Shown: in pieces, positions 7,574 through 16,220 of the stretch | How positions within the stretch are numbered: position 1 is the first letter of the stretch | How the letters are laid out: every line of letters starts with the position of its first letter | Assembly (NCBI GenBank): GCA_964587655.1 | Contig: CAZPMT010000006.1 | Span: 1 to 64,000, forward strand | Reading direction: 5' to 3' | Length of the DNA stretch: 64,000 nucleotides | From: CAZPMT01 sp964587655 | Lineage (GTDB): Bacteria > Hydrogenedentota > Hydrogenedentia > Hydrogenedentales > SLHB01 | Program-made: the position numbers and the translations under genes | Notes under the pieces: model-generated | The model's input: the letters and a program-made list of their open reading frames with translations, nothing else | Databases searched by the model: none | What the model was told of the DNA's origin: nothing

Positions 7574-9676
7574 ATGGTTGTGACGGAGAACCTTAGCGGC
7601 TTAGAACGAGTTGCCGTGTTGCGCCGGCGATTGCGGGAGCGGAAATCCCGGAATGAAACCGGATTTCTGCGCGCAAAGGCCCTTGTCACGGCGGAATCGC
7701 TGCGTGCATCGGAGCCGGTCGCGTCGTGGCAGGTGCGGCGGGGCCTGCTTACTCGCGACCGCTTGCGCGAGGCGGCCTTCGACTACGATCCGCTCGAAGC
7801 GTTTGTCGGGCGGCTAAGGCTTGACGCGGATGTCGCGAATGATGCCGCATATGACGGTGCCGTCGAGTATCTGCAACGCTATCCGTCCCCGCCGGGCCAG
7901 ACGGGGCATTGTGAATTGGACCTCTCGCGTCTCATGTCGCTGGGAATCGACGGACTCGTTCTTCAAATATCGGGCCTGCGCGACAGCGCCGCCGGCGACA
8001 GGCGCGACGTGTATCAATCCTTTCTCCACGCATTGGAAGGCCTTTGCGGCATGGTGGAGAACGCCGCGGACGCACCGGGACTGGAACCGGAGACGGCGGC
8101 GGATTGCCGCCGGATCGCGCATCACCCACCGGAATCATTCCGGCAAGCCCTCCAGTTGCTGTGGTTCACGCTGTTCGGCCTGATGTACGGCGAAGACGTC
8201 GGGCTAGTCGTTCCCGGGCACATAGATCGGATCCTGTATCCGTTCTACGCGGCCGACCGCGACCTCAAGCTGATCTCCCAGGAACAATCGCTATTGCTGA
8301 TCGAGAACCTATACCTGTTCATCAACGACTTCATTCCGGACGGTTTGGCAATGTCGGTGATGGTGGGCGGGCGCGATGCCGAAGGAAACGATGTCACCAA
8401 CGAACTGTCCTACCTGTGCCTCGAGGCCTTGCGGCGGACGCGATTGATCTATCCGACGGTCGGCGTATGCTGGCACGAGGGAACGCCGCCGGACCTGGTG
8501 GAACTCGCCGTCGACCTCATCGGCCACGGTAATCCGAATCCGGCGTTCTTCGGCGATGAGACTATTCAGCGCGGTCTGCGGGCGTTAGGCGTCCCGCACG
8601 CCGAATCGCATTACTATGTCAACTCGACGTGCGTCGAGATCACGCCGGCCGGTTCGAGCAATGTGTGGGTGGCCAGCCCATACTTTCCACTGTGCCATAT
8701 CCTCCTCGACGAGATCGCCGAGCAGGCCGGCGCCGGAAACGCGGCGGAAGATTTTGACACGTTCCGCGCACGCTACCTGGAGCGCCTGGGCCGGCACATT
8801 GCCGCCGCGGTCGAGACCGAGAATGAAAGCCGACGGCGCCGGCGCGAGTGCGGGCGCAAACCGTTGCAGAGCGTATTCACGCGCGATTGCATCGACCGAG
8901 GCCGCGACATAGACGACGGCGGCGCACGATACAACTGGGTTGAATGCTCGTTTGTCGGGATGGCGAACTTAGCCGATTCGCTCTATGTCCTGCGCGAGGA
9001 AGTGTTCAAGACGAACCGCCTGTCACTCGTCCAACTGAAGGAATTCCTGGATGCCGATTTCGCGGGACACGAGACCGAACGCCGGCGATTCCTCCAGGGG
9101 TACCCGAAGTACGGCCAGGGGTATGCCGAACTGGATGCGCTGGTGGGAGAGACCGTCGCATTTCTCCGCGAAGAATGCGCCAAACACAGGGTAGAGCCTG
9201 ACGGCAGCCCCTATGTTCCGGGCGGCTTCTGCTGGGTCATGCATGAAGTGCTGGGACGCGCCTGCGGCGCCACGCCTGACGGCCGCAAAGCCGGCTGGCC
9301 GTTTGCCGACGGATGCGGTCCCGCGCAGGGACGCGAGACCTGCGGCCCCACTGCGGCAATCCTCTCCACGACCTCATGGGACCACAGCCCAATGATCGGC
9401 GGACTCGCCTACAACCTCAAACTGAGCACCTCGCTGTTCAGCACTCCAAGAGGGTTCCAGGCATTGCGCGATCTAATCCGAACCTTCCTCCGCCGCGGCG
9501 GGTTCGAGATACAGGTCAACGTCGTCGATACGCAAACCCTGAAAATGGCACGCGCCAACCCCGACGCCTACCGCGATCTCATCGTCCGGATCGGCGGCTA
9601 CTCCGACTACTTCACCCGCCTTTCTCCCGAAATGCAGGATGAGATCATCCACCGAACCGAGTTCGCGAGCGTCTGA
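7574..9676 (+). CDS. glycyl radical enzyme, pyruvate formate-lyase family
   Basis: 700 residues. The thiyl-radical cysteine lies in NSTCVEITP (Cys353) and the glycyl radical loop near the C-terminus reads RIGGYSDYF (Gly675, 25 residues from the end), followed by the conserved tail LSPEMQDEIIHRTEF. Other PFL-like landmarks are ATPDGRKAGWPFADG and DFDTFRARYLERL. These enzymes act in anaerobic metabolism and need a radical-SAM activase, which is not next to this gene. The length is slightly short for the family, and substrate-defining residues do not let me choose between PFL, glycerol/diol dehydratase or a C-S/C-C lyase. The gene is monocistronic here, followed by an exported oxidoreductase. 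Confidence 0.85.
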   Translation: MVVTENLSGLERVAVLRRRLRERKSRNETGFLRAKALVTAESLRASEPVASWQVRRGLLTRDRLREAAFDYDPLEAFVGRLRLDADVANDAAYDGAVEYLQRYPSPPGQTGHCELDLSRLMSLGIDGLVLQISGLRDSAAGDRRDVYQSFLHALEGLCGMVENAADAPGLEPETAADCRRIAHHPPESFRQALQLLWFTLFGLMYGEDVGLVVPGHIDRILYPFYAADRDLKLISQEQSLLLIENLYLFINDFIPDGLAMSVMVGGRDAEGNDVTNELSYLCLEALRRTRLIYPTVGVCWHEGTPPDLVELAVDLIGHGNPNPAFFGDETIQRGLRALGVPHAESHYYVNSTCVEITPAGSSNVWVASPYFPLCHILLDEIAEQAGAGNAAEDFDTFRARYLERLGRHIAAAVETENESRRRRRECGRKPLQSVFTRDCIDRGRDIDDGGARYNWVECSFVGMANLADSLYVLREEVFKTNRLSLVQLKEFLDADFAGHETERRRFLQGYPKYGQGYAELDALVGETVAFLREECAKHRVEPDGSPYVPGGFCWVMHEVLGRACGATPDGRKAGWPFADGCGPAQGRETCGPTAAILSTTSWDHSPMIGGLAYNLKLSTSLFSTPRGFQALRDLIRTFLRRGGFEIQVNVVDTQTLKMARANPDAYRDLIVRIGGYSDYFTRLSPEMQDEIIHRTEFASV

Positions 9677-9797
9677 ACCAGGAACATCACCAAGGCCGAC
9701 TGCCTTCAGGACATTGACCGTGGACGGTGGAGAACAAGTGGCGTGGCAGTGTATGCTGCGAGTGGAGCCGTTCGTGAATGTGATGGGAGATCCTGAG

Positions 9798-11000
9798 ATG
9801 AAGCAATCGATTTCACGACGTTCTTTCTTCAAGGGCGCTGCTATCGGCGCAGGTCTTGTTGCCTTGGGCGGCAAGGCAACCGCCGCCGACAAACCGATAC
9901 AGGGCTTTGATGATACGAAAAGCAACACCGAGAAGGACAAGCCTTGGACGCCGGTGTCGGATCGCAAGATCCGGGTCGGCATTGCCGGCTACGGGGTGTG
10001 CAAGTTCGGGGCCGCGTTTGGTTTTCAGAACCATCCCAATGTGGAAGTGGCTGCCGTCAGCGATTTGATCCCCGATCGCTGTCAGGAACTGGCGAAAGAA
10101 TGCCGCTGCGGCAAAACGTATCCTTCCCTCGAAAAGCTTGTCAAGGACTCATCAATCGAGGCGGTATTCGTGGCGACCGACGCCCCGAGTCATGCCCGGC
10201 ACTGCATGGAAGTGCTCAAGCACGGCAAACATGTCGCCAGCGCGGTACCCGCGGTTTTCGGTTCCATCGAGGAGGCCGACCGCTTGTATGAAGCGGTGAA
10301 GTCCTCCGGATTGAACTACATGATGTTTGAGACGACCACCTTCCACAACGACTGTTACGCCATGCGGGAGATCTTCAACGCAGGCGGTTTCGGCAAAATG
10401 GTCTACACCGAGGGTGAGTATTTCCACTACATGGAGACGCCGATTGATTCGTATAAAGGCTGGCGCGTGGGCCTGCCGCCGCAGTGGTATCCGACGCACT
10501 CGAACGCCTATTACGTTGGAGTCACCGGCGGCAGCTTCACGGAAGTCTCCTGCCTGGGCATGCCGAGCATTCTGCCCCACCTGCAACCCGCGAACAACCC
10601 TTATGCCAATCCCTTCGGCACGGAGATCGCCCTGTTCCGCACGAGCGAGGGCGGTATGGCGCGCATGGCGGTCAGTTGGGACACACCGGGTCATGGGGGC
10701 GAGATGGGGCGCGTGCGCGGACAGAAGGGCTCGATGCTGGACATGGCCTATGACGGCGCCGGCGACGTGTCCAAACTGAACCTGGCCAAACCACCGCTGC
10801 CACCCACGGTTTCCGCCGGCGGTCACGGCGGGTCACACGGCTACCTGTGCGAGGAATTCGTGACGTCCATCCTCAAAGGGCGTACGCCGCTCGTCAACAT
10901 CGCATGGGCGTTGAACATGACGGTTGCGGGCATCGTCGCCCACCAGTCGGCCCTCAAGGGCGGCGAACTGCTGAAGATCCCGCAATACACGCTACATTGA
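9798..11000 (+). CDS. Tat-exported Gfo/Idh/MocA-family oxidoreductase
   Basis: 400 residues from ATG at 9798, with GGGAG eight bases ahead; upstream in-frame codons overlap the preceding gene's end and are rejected. The N-terminus has a twin-arginine signal (SRRSFFKGAAIGAGLVALGG). A Rossmann NAD(P)-binding domain follows (KIRVGIAGYGVCKFG), with the usual SDLIPDRCQELAKE and VFVATDAPSHARHCMEVLKHGKH stretches, then the GFO_IDH_MocA C-terminal domain (GKMVYTEGEYFHYMET). Such exported enzymes abound in PVC bacteria that degrade sugars, and probably act on a sugar or cyclitol in the periplasm, with bound cofactor. Substrate unknown. Confidence 0.85.
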   Translation: MKQSISRRSFFKGAAIGAGLVALGGKATAADKPIQGFDDTKSNTEKDKPWTPVSDRKIRVGIAGYGVCKFGAAFGFQNHPNVEVAAVSDLIPDRCQELAKECRCGKTYPSLEKLVKDSSIEAVFVATDAPSHARHCMEVLKHGKHVASAVPAVFGSIEEADRLYEAVKSSGLNYMMFETTTFHNDCYAMREIFNAGGFGKMVYTEGEYFHYMETPIDSYKGWRVGLPPQWYPTHSNAYYVGVTGGSFTEVSCLGMPSILPHLQPANNPYANPFGTEIALFRTSEGGMARMAVSWDTPGHGGEMGRVRGQKGSMLDMAYDGAGDVSKLNLAKPPLPPTVSAGGHGGSHGYLCEEFVTSILKGRTPLVNIAWALNMTVAGIVAHQSALKGGELLKIPQYTLH

Positions 11001-11002
11001 TC

Positions 11003-11180
11003 CGTCACACGCCTGATGCCTCCGCTGACATCCAGCGCATAGGTATACCCATCCAGGACCGTCCCCCATACTTGTGATCGAGCTTCGTCATCCGGTTCCG
11101 GTTGTCATAGGTGTACGCCGTGGTCATCCCGTTAGGCAGCGACACCGCCGTCACCTGCCCCAACCCGTTATGCTCCATAC
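11003..11180 (-). pseudogene. RHS-repeat protein fragment
   Basis: The minus strand encodes VSLPNGMTTAYTYDNRNRM, a clear RHS/YD-repeat. After LDHKYGG the frame breaks: the continuation LDGYTYALDVSGGIRRVTD is in another frame. No start or stop fits a complete gene. The relic stops at the foldback element starting 11185, and more debris lies on the far side of that element (11457-11677). Confidence 0.6.
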
Positions 11181-11184
11181 TTTG

Positions 11185-11456
11185 CTAGTGTCCTGAACGA
11201 CAAATCATTTCAATAACTCCCAGTGCATCATGTGTAAGAAAAAGGAGATGAGGAGATGAATGGGGATTGTGGGGATAAAGAAGAGACAAGGGGTTGCAAC
11301 CCCTTGTCTACACTAGGCATCTTTGCCGACAGAGGGCTCACACATCGAAAACCTCTTCTCTCTTGCATCTCCATAATCTCCATCATCCCCCCATCTCCTT
11401 TCCTTACACGTTATCTTTACGGACTTATCAAAGGGACTTCTCGTTCAGGACACTAG
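11185..11456. mobile_element. 272-bp foldback (MITE-like) element, ends CTAGTGTCCTGAACGA
   Basis: The left end 11185-11200 and right end 11441-11456 are perfect 16-base inverted repeats; CTAG may be part of the ends or a 4-bp target duplication. Similarity continues inward: GTGTAAGAAAAAGGAGATG near the left end mirrors GTGTAAGGAAAGGAGATG read from the right. The centre carries a perfect 26-bp palindrome (11284-11309, arms AGACAAGGGGTTG). No coding capacity. It sits between two pieces of RHS-like debris, suggesting insertion into that gene. Confidence 0.65.
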
Positions 11457-11677
11457 AAGCCAGCGCCAAATAAAGGGCGGCTGTCCCCTGTTACTGCTTG
11501 CGTCATCTCGTTGTCGCTCCCGCGCTCGTCGCGATACATCTTCACGTTTGCTCCGTCGCATCGTACGTATACATCATACCACACCCCTTGCGAAGTCCTA
11601 GCCGGAGTGTTCGTATCCAGCGTTGTGTTTGCTTCCTGCTGCCCGCAATTCTCATCGACGTGCTCGAACAGCTCCAT
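11457..11677 (-). pseudogene. fragment of secreted/RHS-associated protein (lectin-like segment)
   Basis: A 74-codon open frame reads TSQGVWYDVYVRCDGANVKMYRDE, resembling the laminin-G/lectin-like segments found in RHS proteins. It ends at the right end of the foldback element. I read it as the upstream part of the same decayed gene as 11003-11180, but could not prove continuity. Confidence 0.4.
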
Positions 11678-11691
11678 CTTGTCCTTACGTC

Positions 11692-11795
11692 GTCAAGAAC
11701 GGGGAGGTATGTGATTGCAAGACCTGACCCCGAAACCTGACCCCGAAACCCTGACCCCGAAACCTGTGACCCCGAAACCTGACCCCGAAACCCTC
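11692..11795 (+). repeat. RAYT/REP tail plus five TGACCCCGAAACC repeats
   Basis: CGTCGTCAAGAACGGGGAGG and TGATTGCAAGACCTGACCCC match the 3' end of the RAYT transposase fragment at 14531, here on the opposite strand. They are followed by five imperfect tandem copies of TGACCCCGAAACC between 11724 and 11793. This is typical debris of REP-associated tyrosine transposase elements. It ends about 20 bases before the stop of the following minus-strand gene. Confidence 0.6.
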
Positions 11796-11816
11796 GGGAA
11801 GATGCGACGAAAGAAA

Positions 11817-14207
11817 TCACCGATAATCAAAATCAACCGCGGCCTCTTCGTCTTGCCCCAAAACGACCTTCTCTAGTCGTTTTCCCACAAGGAGACGCTC
11901 TGAGTCCTGTTGCTGATAACACAAGCCGGCAACCGTATAGGTGCCGGGCGGAAGCCCATGAATTGAATACTCACCCGCCTTGGCGGTGTCCCAGGTCATC
12001 GCGCATACGCGCTCATCTTCAGCTTTGCCGTCAAAATCGGCCACCTCCCCATATAAAACGAAGACCTGTCCCGACATGTCTCTATCGGAACACGTGAACT
12101 TTCCGGAAACCCCAGACGCCGCCTGAAACTGGAAATCCGCTCGTGTTTCCATGCCCGGCTGGACAATGACCTTAGCTTCTCTATTAATTTGAACACTCGT
12201 ACGCAGGCTTCGATCGGATAACGCGCCGCATGCACGCACCAGGTACTTGCCCGCCGCCAATTGATCAAACCTGTACTCCCCGCCTGCCTGGATCTTTGTG
12301 TCACGGTTGCCCGGTACCCCATCCATGGGTGAAAGCAGCACGTAGAAGAAAGCGGATTCCTGTCCGTGCCAGTCAACTCGTCCCACAAGCCACCCCTGGT
12401 TTCTAAGGGCGAAGTCTTTGCTGGCCGTCTGTCCTTGAGGTACATGTATCTCAAAGCGTTCACCTCCAAAACCTGCGGCGGATATTTCCAGCGTGCAGAT
12501 TCCGGGAGATACGCCCTCGATCAAGAATGTGCCCGGGCCGCCGCCGGAATTCTCGACCAGTTTTCCCAAGGAAGGCGTGCTGCTGCCGCTGTCGACTTGG
12601 ACCACCTTCACCGAAAAGGATTCAATCGGCTTCCGGTTTAAGGCGTCAATCACACGCCCCTGCACGTTACCCAGATCCCCCAAGGCCTCCATGAAGACAT
12701 CCAATTCCCTGACGGTATCGCCCGCGTTCACCTGCAGGGGTGCATTGAGGGCTGCCCGAACAAGGTTGGGTTCAGGAGACAACTCAAAACGGTAGGAGCC
12801 TGCCGGGAGACTACCGAATAAAAACTTGCCCTCGTTGTCCGTCTCCAACCAATCAGGCGGCTTGGGGACCGTTGTAAGAGGCGGGTATTCAGGAGCGGCT
12901 TCCGTCGGTGTCATTCTTAACCGGGTTCCAGGCTTTACATCTCCCTGCGTGTCAACCAGCCGCCCCGATACAGAAGCCTCTTTCTCAAGGATGACATCCG
13001 CCAGAAGCGTGTTGCCATGGCTCTCCGCAACGGGCACGTTCTGGATCGGATGCACTTCCCCCTCTTCGTCTCCCACGGCCATGAAAGCCGCGGCCGTCTT
13101 AACTATGTCCTCGGTAACGGCGGGGATGATACTGGTTATGGTCAAGTAGCCCTGCGCCCCAACCTCAAGGATGTAGGTGAAGTTCAGGCCCCGGCCGGAG
13201 AGATAGTAGATGGCCGTCTGCATATCAGCGGGATAGAGGCCATCCAGTCTGTAGCGGCCATCTTCAGCCGATGTCGTTTCTGCTCTTATGCCGTTGTGGG
13301 GTGGCACACGATCCGCCTGCACGATTTCAGTCTGCGAGACCTGAGCGGACACCGTGGCCCCTCGGATAGGCCGGCCACTGACATCACTGACGACTCCGGC
13401 AATCGAAGTACAATCCGCCCTGAAGGACAAGTCAATGCCTTTCTTGCTCTCGCCAGGCTCCAACTTGACCTTCTTGCAGCGGTCCGCGTGGTCATCCGGC
13501 AGTACAACGACAGCTCCCGCTGGATTGCCCGCCTGCACCGTATAGGATCCGGGGCGGAGTTCATGAAATGCGAAGCCGCCCCCCGAATCGGTCTGGACTT
13601 CCTCGTGAAACCACTGATCATAATCGGCTTTCAACACGACAGGCGTAGCGGGCAACGGCGAATCTTGGAGGCTCATATAGCCATCGGTGCCGGACCGTTG
13701 AGGATGGTAGATGACTCGTCTGTTTACCACGTGCCCGGATATGGAGCCGGTGTCACACAGGTACAGGACAACACCAGTCCTGGATTCGCCGGGCTCAAGA
13801 TTAAAGGCTTCCCGACTTACCGTTGTCGTTCCCTGTTCATTACTGAAGGCATCCAGCCAGTAGGAAACCCCGGGCAGGACCCCTTCCAGGGTGAATTTGC
13901 CCTCTTCATCGGTGTAGACGGCGACCGTTTCAACGCGGGCATTCGACGCGGCTACGCATACAGAAGCGACAGGTTTATTGCTGCCGTGACGTAATACCCT
14001 GCCTGAGACGGAAAGGGTTACGTCTCCGTCTTCGACATTCAGTCCTTCCGAACCGCTCCCACCCGATGACGAGGAGGGCTCCGCCTGGGCTGAAGATGGG
14101 GATCCCTTCCTGGACTGTTCTGGAGAGACGCCCTTCCACTCTGTGTATACAAGTACTGCCACCACGAGCGTGGCAACTGCAACAATCGCGAACAGCCATT
14201 TTCGCAA
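11817..14207 (-). CDS. membrane-anchored protein with multiple CarboxypepD_reg (carboxypeptidase regulatory-like) domains
   Basis: 796 residues with a TTG start at 14207, chosen because GAGGAA lies seven to eight bases ahead and the first residues form a membrane anchor (MRKWLFAIVAVATLVVAVLVY). A Ser/Gly-rich linker (about 30-60) follows, then about seven beta-sandwich repeats of the kind VSGRVLRHGSNKPVASVCV...YTDEEGKFTLEGVLPGVSY. Each repeat ends in GxYxLxxL/PGxY-type strands. No catalytic domain is visible. Likely an extracytoplasmic structural or adhesion protein. REP/RAYT tails in opposite orientation flank it (11692-11795 and 14415-14600), so it may have moved or been trapped with them. 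Confidence 0.7.
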   Translation of the reverse strand: MRKWLFAIVAVATLVVAVLVYTEWKGVSPEQSRKGSPSSAQAEPSSSSGGSGSEGLNVEDGDVTLSVSGRVLRHGSNKPVASVCVAASNARVETVAVYTDEEGKFTLEGVLPGVSYWLDAFSNEQGTTTVSREAFNLEPGESRTGVVLYLCDTGSISGHVVNRRVIYHPQRSGTDGYMSLQDSPLPATPVVLKADYDQWFHEEVQTDSGGGFAFHELRPGSYTVQAGNPAGAVVVLPDDHADRCKKVKLEPGESKKGIDLSFRADCTSIAGVVSDVSGRPIRGATVSAQVSQTEIVQADRVPPHNGIRAETTSAEDGRYRLDGLYPADMQTAIYYLSGRGLNFTYILEVGAQGYLTITSIIPAVTEDIVKTAAAFMAVGDEEGEVHPIQNVPVAESHGNTLLADVILEKEASVSGRLVDTQGDVKPGTRLRMTPTEAAPEYPPLTTVPKPPDWLETDNEGKFLFGSLPAGSYRFELSPEPNLVRAALNAPLQVNAGDTVRELDVFMEALGDLGNVQGRVIDALNRKPIESFSVKVVQVDSGSSTPSLGKLVENSGGGPGTFLIEGVSPGICTLEISAAGFGGERFEIHVPQGQTASKDFALRNQGWLVGRVDWHGQESAFFYVLLSPMDGVPGNRDTKIQAGGEYRFDQLAAGKYLVRACGALSDRSLRTSVQINREAKVIVQPGMETRADFQFQAASGVSGKFTCSDRDMSGQVFVLYGEVADFDGKAEDERVCAMTWDTAKAGEYSIHGLPPGTYTVAGLCYQQQDSERLLVGKRLEKVVLGQDEEAAVDFDYR

Positions 14208-14414
14208 GGCAAACTTCCTCTTTCAATGCCGTTACACCGGACAATGACCCACTCCCGCTGGTGAAATCAAACGGCACCAGAACTACCCTTGCTCACCTCA
14301 CAAGAATACGTTGAGCGTGCTACACGTCGACCGAGGCCCCGCCGCCGGGACAGTCGTCGCATGCCGTACCCTGGCCTTCCGTGCATACGTCTTCAGTGGG
14401 GTTATGGGGGTTAT

Positions 14415-14592
14415 GGCAGGTTATGGGGTCAGGTCTTGCAATCACACATCTTCCCGTTCTTGACGACGTACCGCGCGACTCACCGTCGCATAGTGGACGC
14501 CAAGGCAGGTTATGGGGTCAGGTCTTGCAATCACACATCTTCCCGTTCTTGACGACGTACCGCGCGACTCACCGTCGCATAGTGGACGCCAA
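14415..14592. repeat. perfect 89-bp tandem duplication containing the RAYT 3' end
   Basis: Copies 14415-14503 and 14504-14592 are identical. Each holds the REP-like string GGGGTCAGGTCTTGCAATCA and the last codons of the transposase on the minus strand. Perfect identity implies a recent event. Confidence 0.9.
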
Positions 14593-14929
14593 GGTGGTCC
14601 CCAATCTCCTTCATGGTGTAGCCGTAGAGAATATGGGCTGCTCCTATCGCCTTGTCCCGAGCCTTCCTGGCCTTGTCAGCGCCTTCGAGAAGTTCAGCCA
14701 AGTTGGGCCGTCCCGCGAGTCTCTCGCGCCGGGGCACTTCGCGAAGATCATCGGCGTTCGACAGCCGCGCGCGCATGGCCGCCACGAACTCCTCGCCTCC
14801 CAAGATAAGCCCTCCAACCAATCCGCCCCGGGGGTTTGTGTCGCTCACTGACGGGTATTCACTCTCGTCGGCCGCGGAGCGGATCAATCCAACTATCTGG
14901 GGATACGGAAATATCGACGACCTTGCCAT
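14531..14929 (-). pseudogene. C-terminal fragment of a REP-associated tyrosine transposase (RAYT, IS200-like)
   Basis: 132 codons. The segment GGLVGGLILGGEEFVAAMRARL and the C-terminal helix-turn-helix HILYGYTMKEIGDHLGVHYATVSRAVRR match the DnaA-like/HTH tail of RAYT proteins. The N-terminal Y1 transposase domain with HUH and catalytic Tyr is absent, so the piece is dead. REP-like sequence lies immediately after its stop. Confidence 0.7.
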
Positions 14930-15011
14930 CCGCGCTCAGGCCTGTTCGGCTCAAGGGCGCGCTTTCCTTTCTATCCGTAGTGCGGCAAAGGCCCCCATGC
15001 ATGCCGGTATC

Positions 15012-15209
15012 TCACCGCTTCGTCTCGGCGAGGCGGTGTCCTTCTTCGGGAGAAAGCAACCGGGGCTTCAAAGACTCCCAAAGGGAATCGCCCTCCAGAG
15101 ATTTGCGAATCCACTGGCGTCGCTCTTCCCATGAAAGTGCTTCCGTTTCTCGGTCAATGCGGGTTCTTTGCTCGCGCATCCAGCCAACCGCATCAAAGTC
15201 CTTTTTCAT
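15012..15209 (-). CDS. small protein partner of PIN-domain toxin (putative antitoxin)
   Basis: 65 residues from ATG at 15209 (MKKDFDAVGWMREQRTRIDRE). Charged, helical, with LSWEERRQWIRKSLEGD in the middle; no DNA-binding motif is obvious. The gene overlaps the end of the PIN-domain gene by 17 bases, so translation is coupled. Small proteins opening MKKDFDxVxWMR commonly sit behind this PIN subtype, which supports an antitoxin role. The toxin-first order is unusual. Confidence 0.6.
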   Translation of the reverse strand: MKKDFDAVGWMREQRTRIDRETEALSWEERRQWIRKSLEGDSLWESLKPRLLSPEEGHRLAETKR

Positions 15210-15663
15210 AATCCAATACCTCAACGGGCGTTCGAATCTCCGGCGTTCCATACCCGAACTCAATGTTGACGGCATGGAACCGCCGGATTCGGCCCACGTT
15301 TACAATGTGTTTGAAGTTCCAACTTACGAGTACATCAGCCTGGGCCACCGTTGCCAACGCTACATGTTGCGCGTCCGCGCGGGATCCTGGACCCACGATG
15401 TCTCGTCGCAAATACTCGCCCGCAAGTTCGTCCGCTTCATCCGAATCCGGAAGCAAGACCACATTCGCGGGCGCAATCTCTTCAATACGTCTTCTTACTG
15501 CGGCAGGCGCGCCTTTCAGTTCGTTGAGTGTCAGTTCCGACAGCGCCATACGATAGCGTCGTTCCGTGAAACACCGCCAAAGCAGAAGGCTTCCTTCGGA
15601 GAACTCAAGATCTTCGCAGCCACCAACCACAGATGCGTCCACGTAGATCAGCAAACGTTTCAT
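15193..15663 (-). CDS. PIN-domain ribonuclease toxin (VapC-like)
   Basis: 156 residues from ATG at 15663 (MKRLLIYVDASVVGGCED), AGGAT eight bases ahead; the longer frame to 15792 has no support. PIN-fold acidic residues are visible: YVDASV, the SELTLNELKGAP stretch, DSDEADELAGEY, and RADAQHVALATVAQADVLVSWNFKHIVN. Such enzymes cleave RNA when freed from the antitoxin. It forms a two-gene unit with the 65-residue partner. A TATACT box 20-25 bases before the ATG could be the promoter -10. Confidence 0.75.
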   Translation of the reverse strand: MKRLLIYVDASVVGGCEDLEFSEGSLLLWRCFTERRYRMALSELTLNELKGAPAAVRRRIEEIAPANVVLLPDSDEADELAGEYLRRDIVGPGSRADAQHVALATVAQADVLVSWNFKHIVNVGRIRRFHAVNIEFGYGTPEIRTPVEVLDYEKGL

Positions 15664-16220
15664 GTCCCGAATCCTATGCTTCTCAGTATAACATGTCCTG
15701 ATTGTTTCGGCGATCTTCACGGTGGGGACAAGGGACATGACGACTGGACAAGTAACAAGTAAACAAGCAGAACAAGTAGGGACGGTAACCACTCTTGGCC
15801 ATGCGATGATAGGTCATTGTCACGTCTTAGCCCTCTGTTAAGCCCTTGAATGCGATTCTAACGCAGAGCCGCTGAGACCGCAACAACTGGTAGAGGCGGC
15901 CGTTGCACCGCCACCTCCGCATCTTGGCGTCTTCGCGTGAGAACGCGTTCGAGTCCAACAAGATGATCGCGAGCTTCGCGGAGGTTTGTTCCAGCGTCAT
16001 AATATCATGCATCATTGATGGCGTCAACCGCTTCGATTTCATTTCGCGGCGCTTCCACGCGCACCCCGTTGTGCGAATCAGGTGGGGTGTCGCCGGAACT
16101 GGCGCCGGCCGGAACTCCGGAAGGGCTAAAGTTGCGGGCATTCCCTGCCGATAAACCGGATGGACGTTCCAGCGACGGGGCGTATTACACGACCGAATGG
16201 GCGGTCGGGGAGTGCCGACA
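15664..16220. other. intergenic region without recognisable gene
   Basis: Short open frames on both strands overlap each other and show no homology I recognise. Nothing structural stands out beyond the promoter region of the PIN gene at its left edge. Confidence 0.5.

Noticed and set aside
11724..11793. tandem repeats as a CRISPR array
   Set aside because: Units are 13-15 bases with no unique spacers.
13017..13994. 325-codon plus-strand open frame
   Set aside because: Antisense to the CarboxypepD_reg gene; no motif.
14836..15762. 308-codon plus-strand open frame
   Set aside because: Antisense to the PIN toxin pair; no homology recognised.
15827..16141. 104-codon minus-strand open frame
   Set aside because: Low-complexity words like SREDAKMRRW that occur in intergenic repeats; no domain or start signal.
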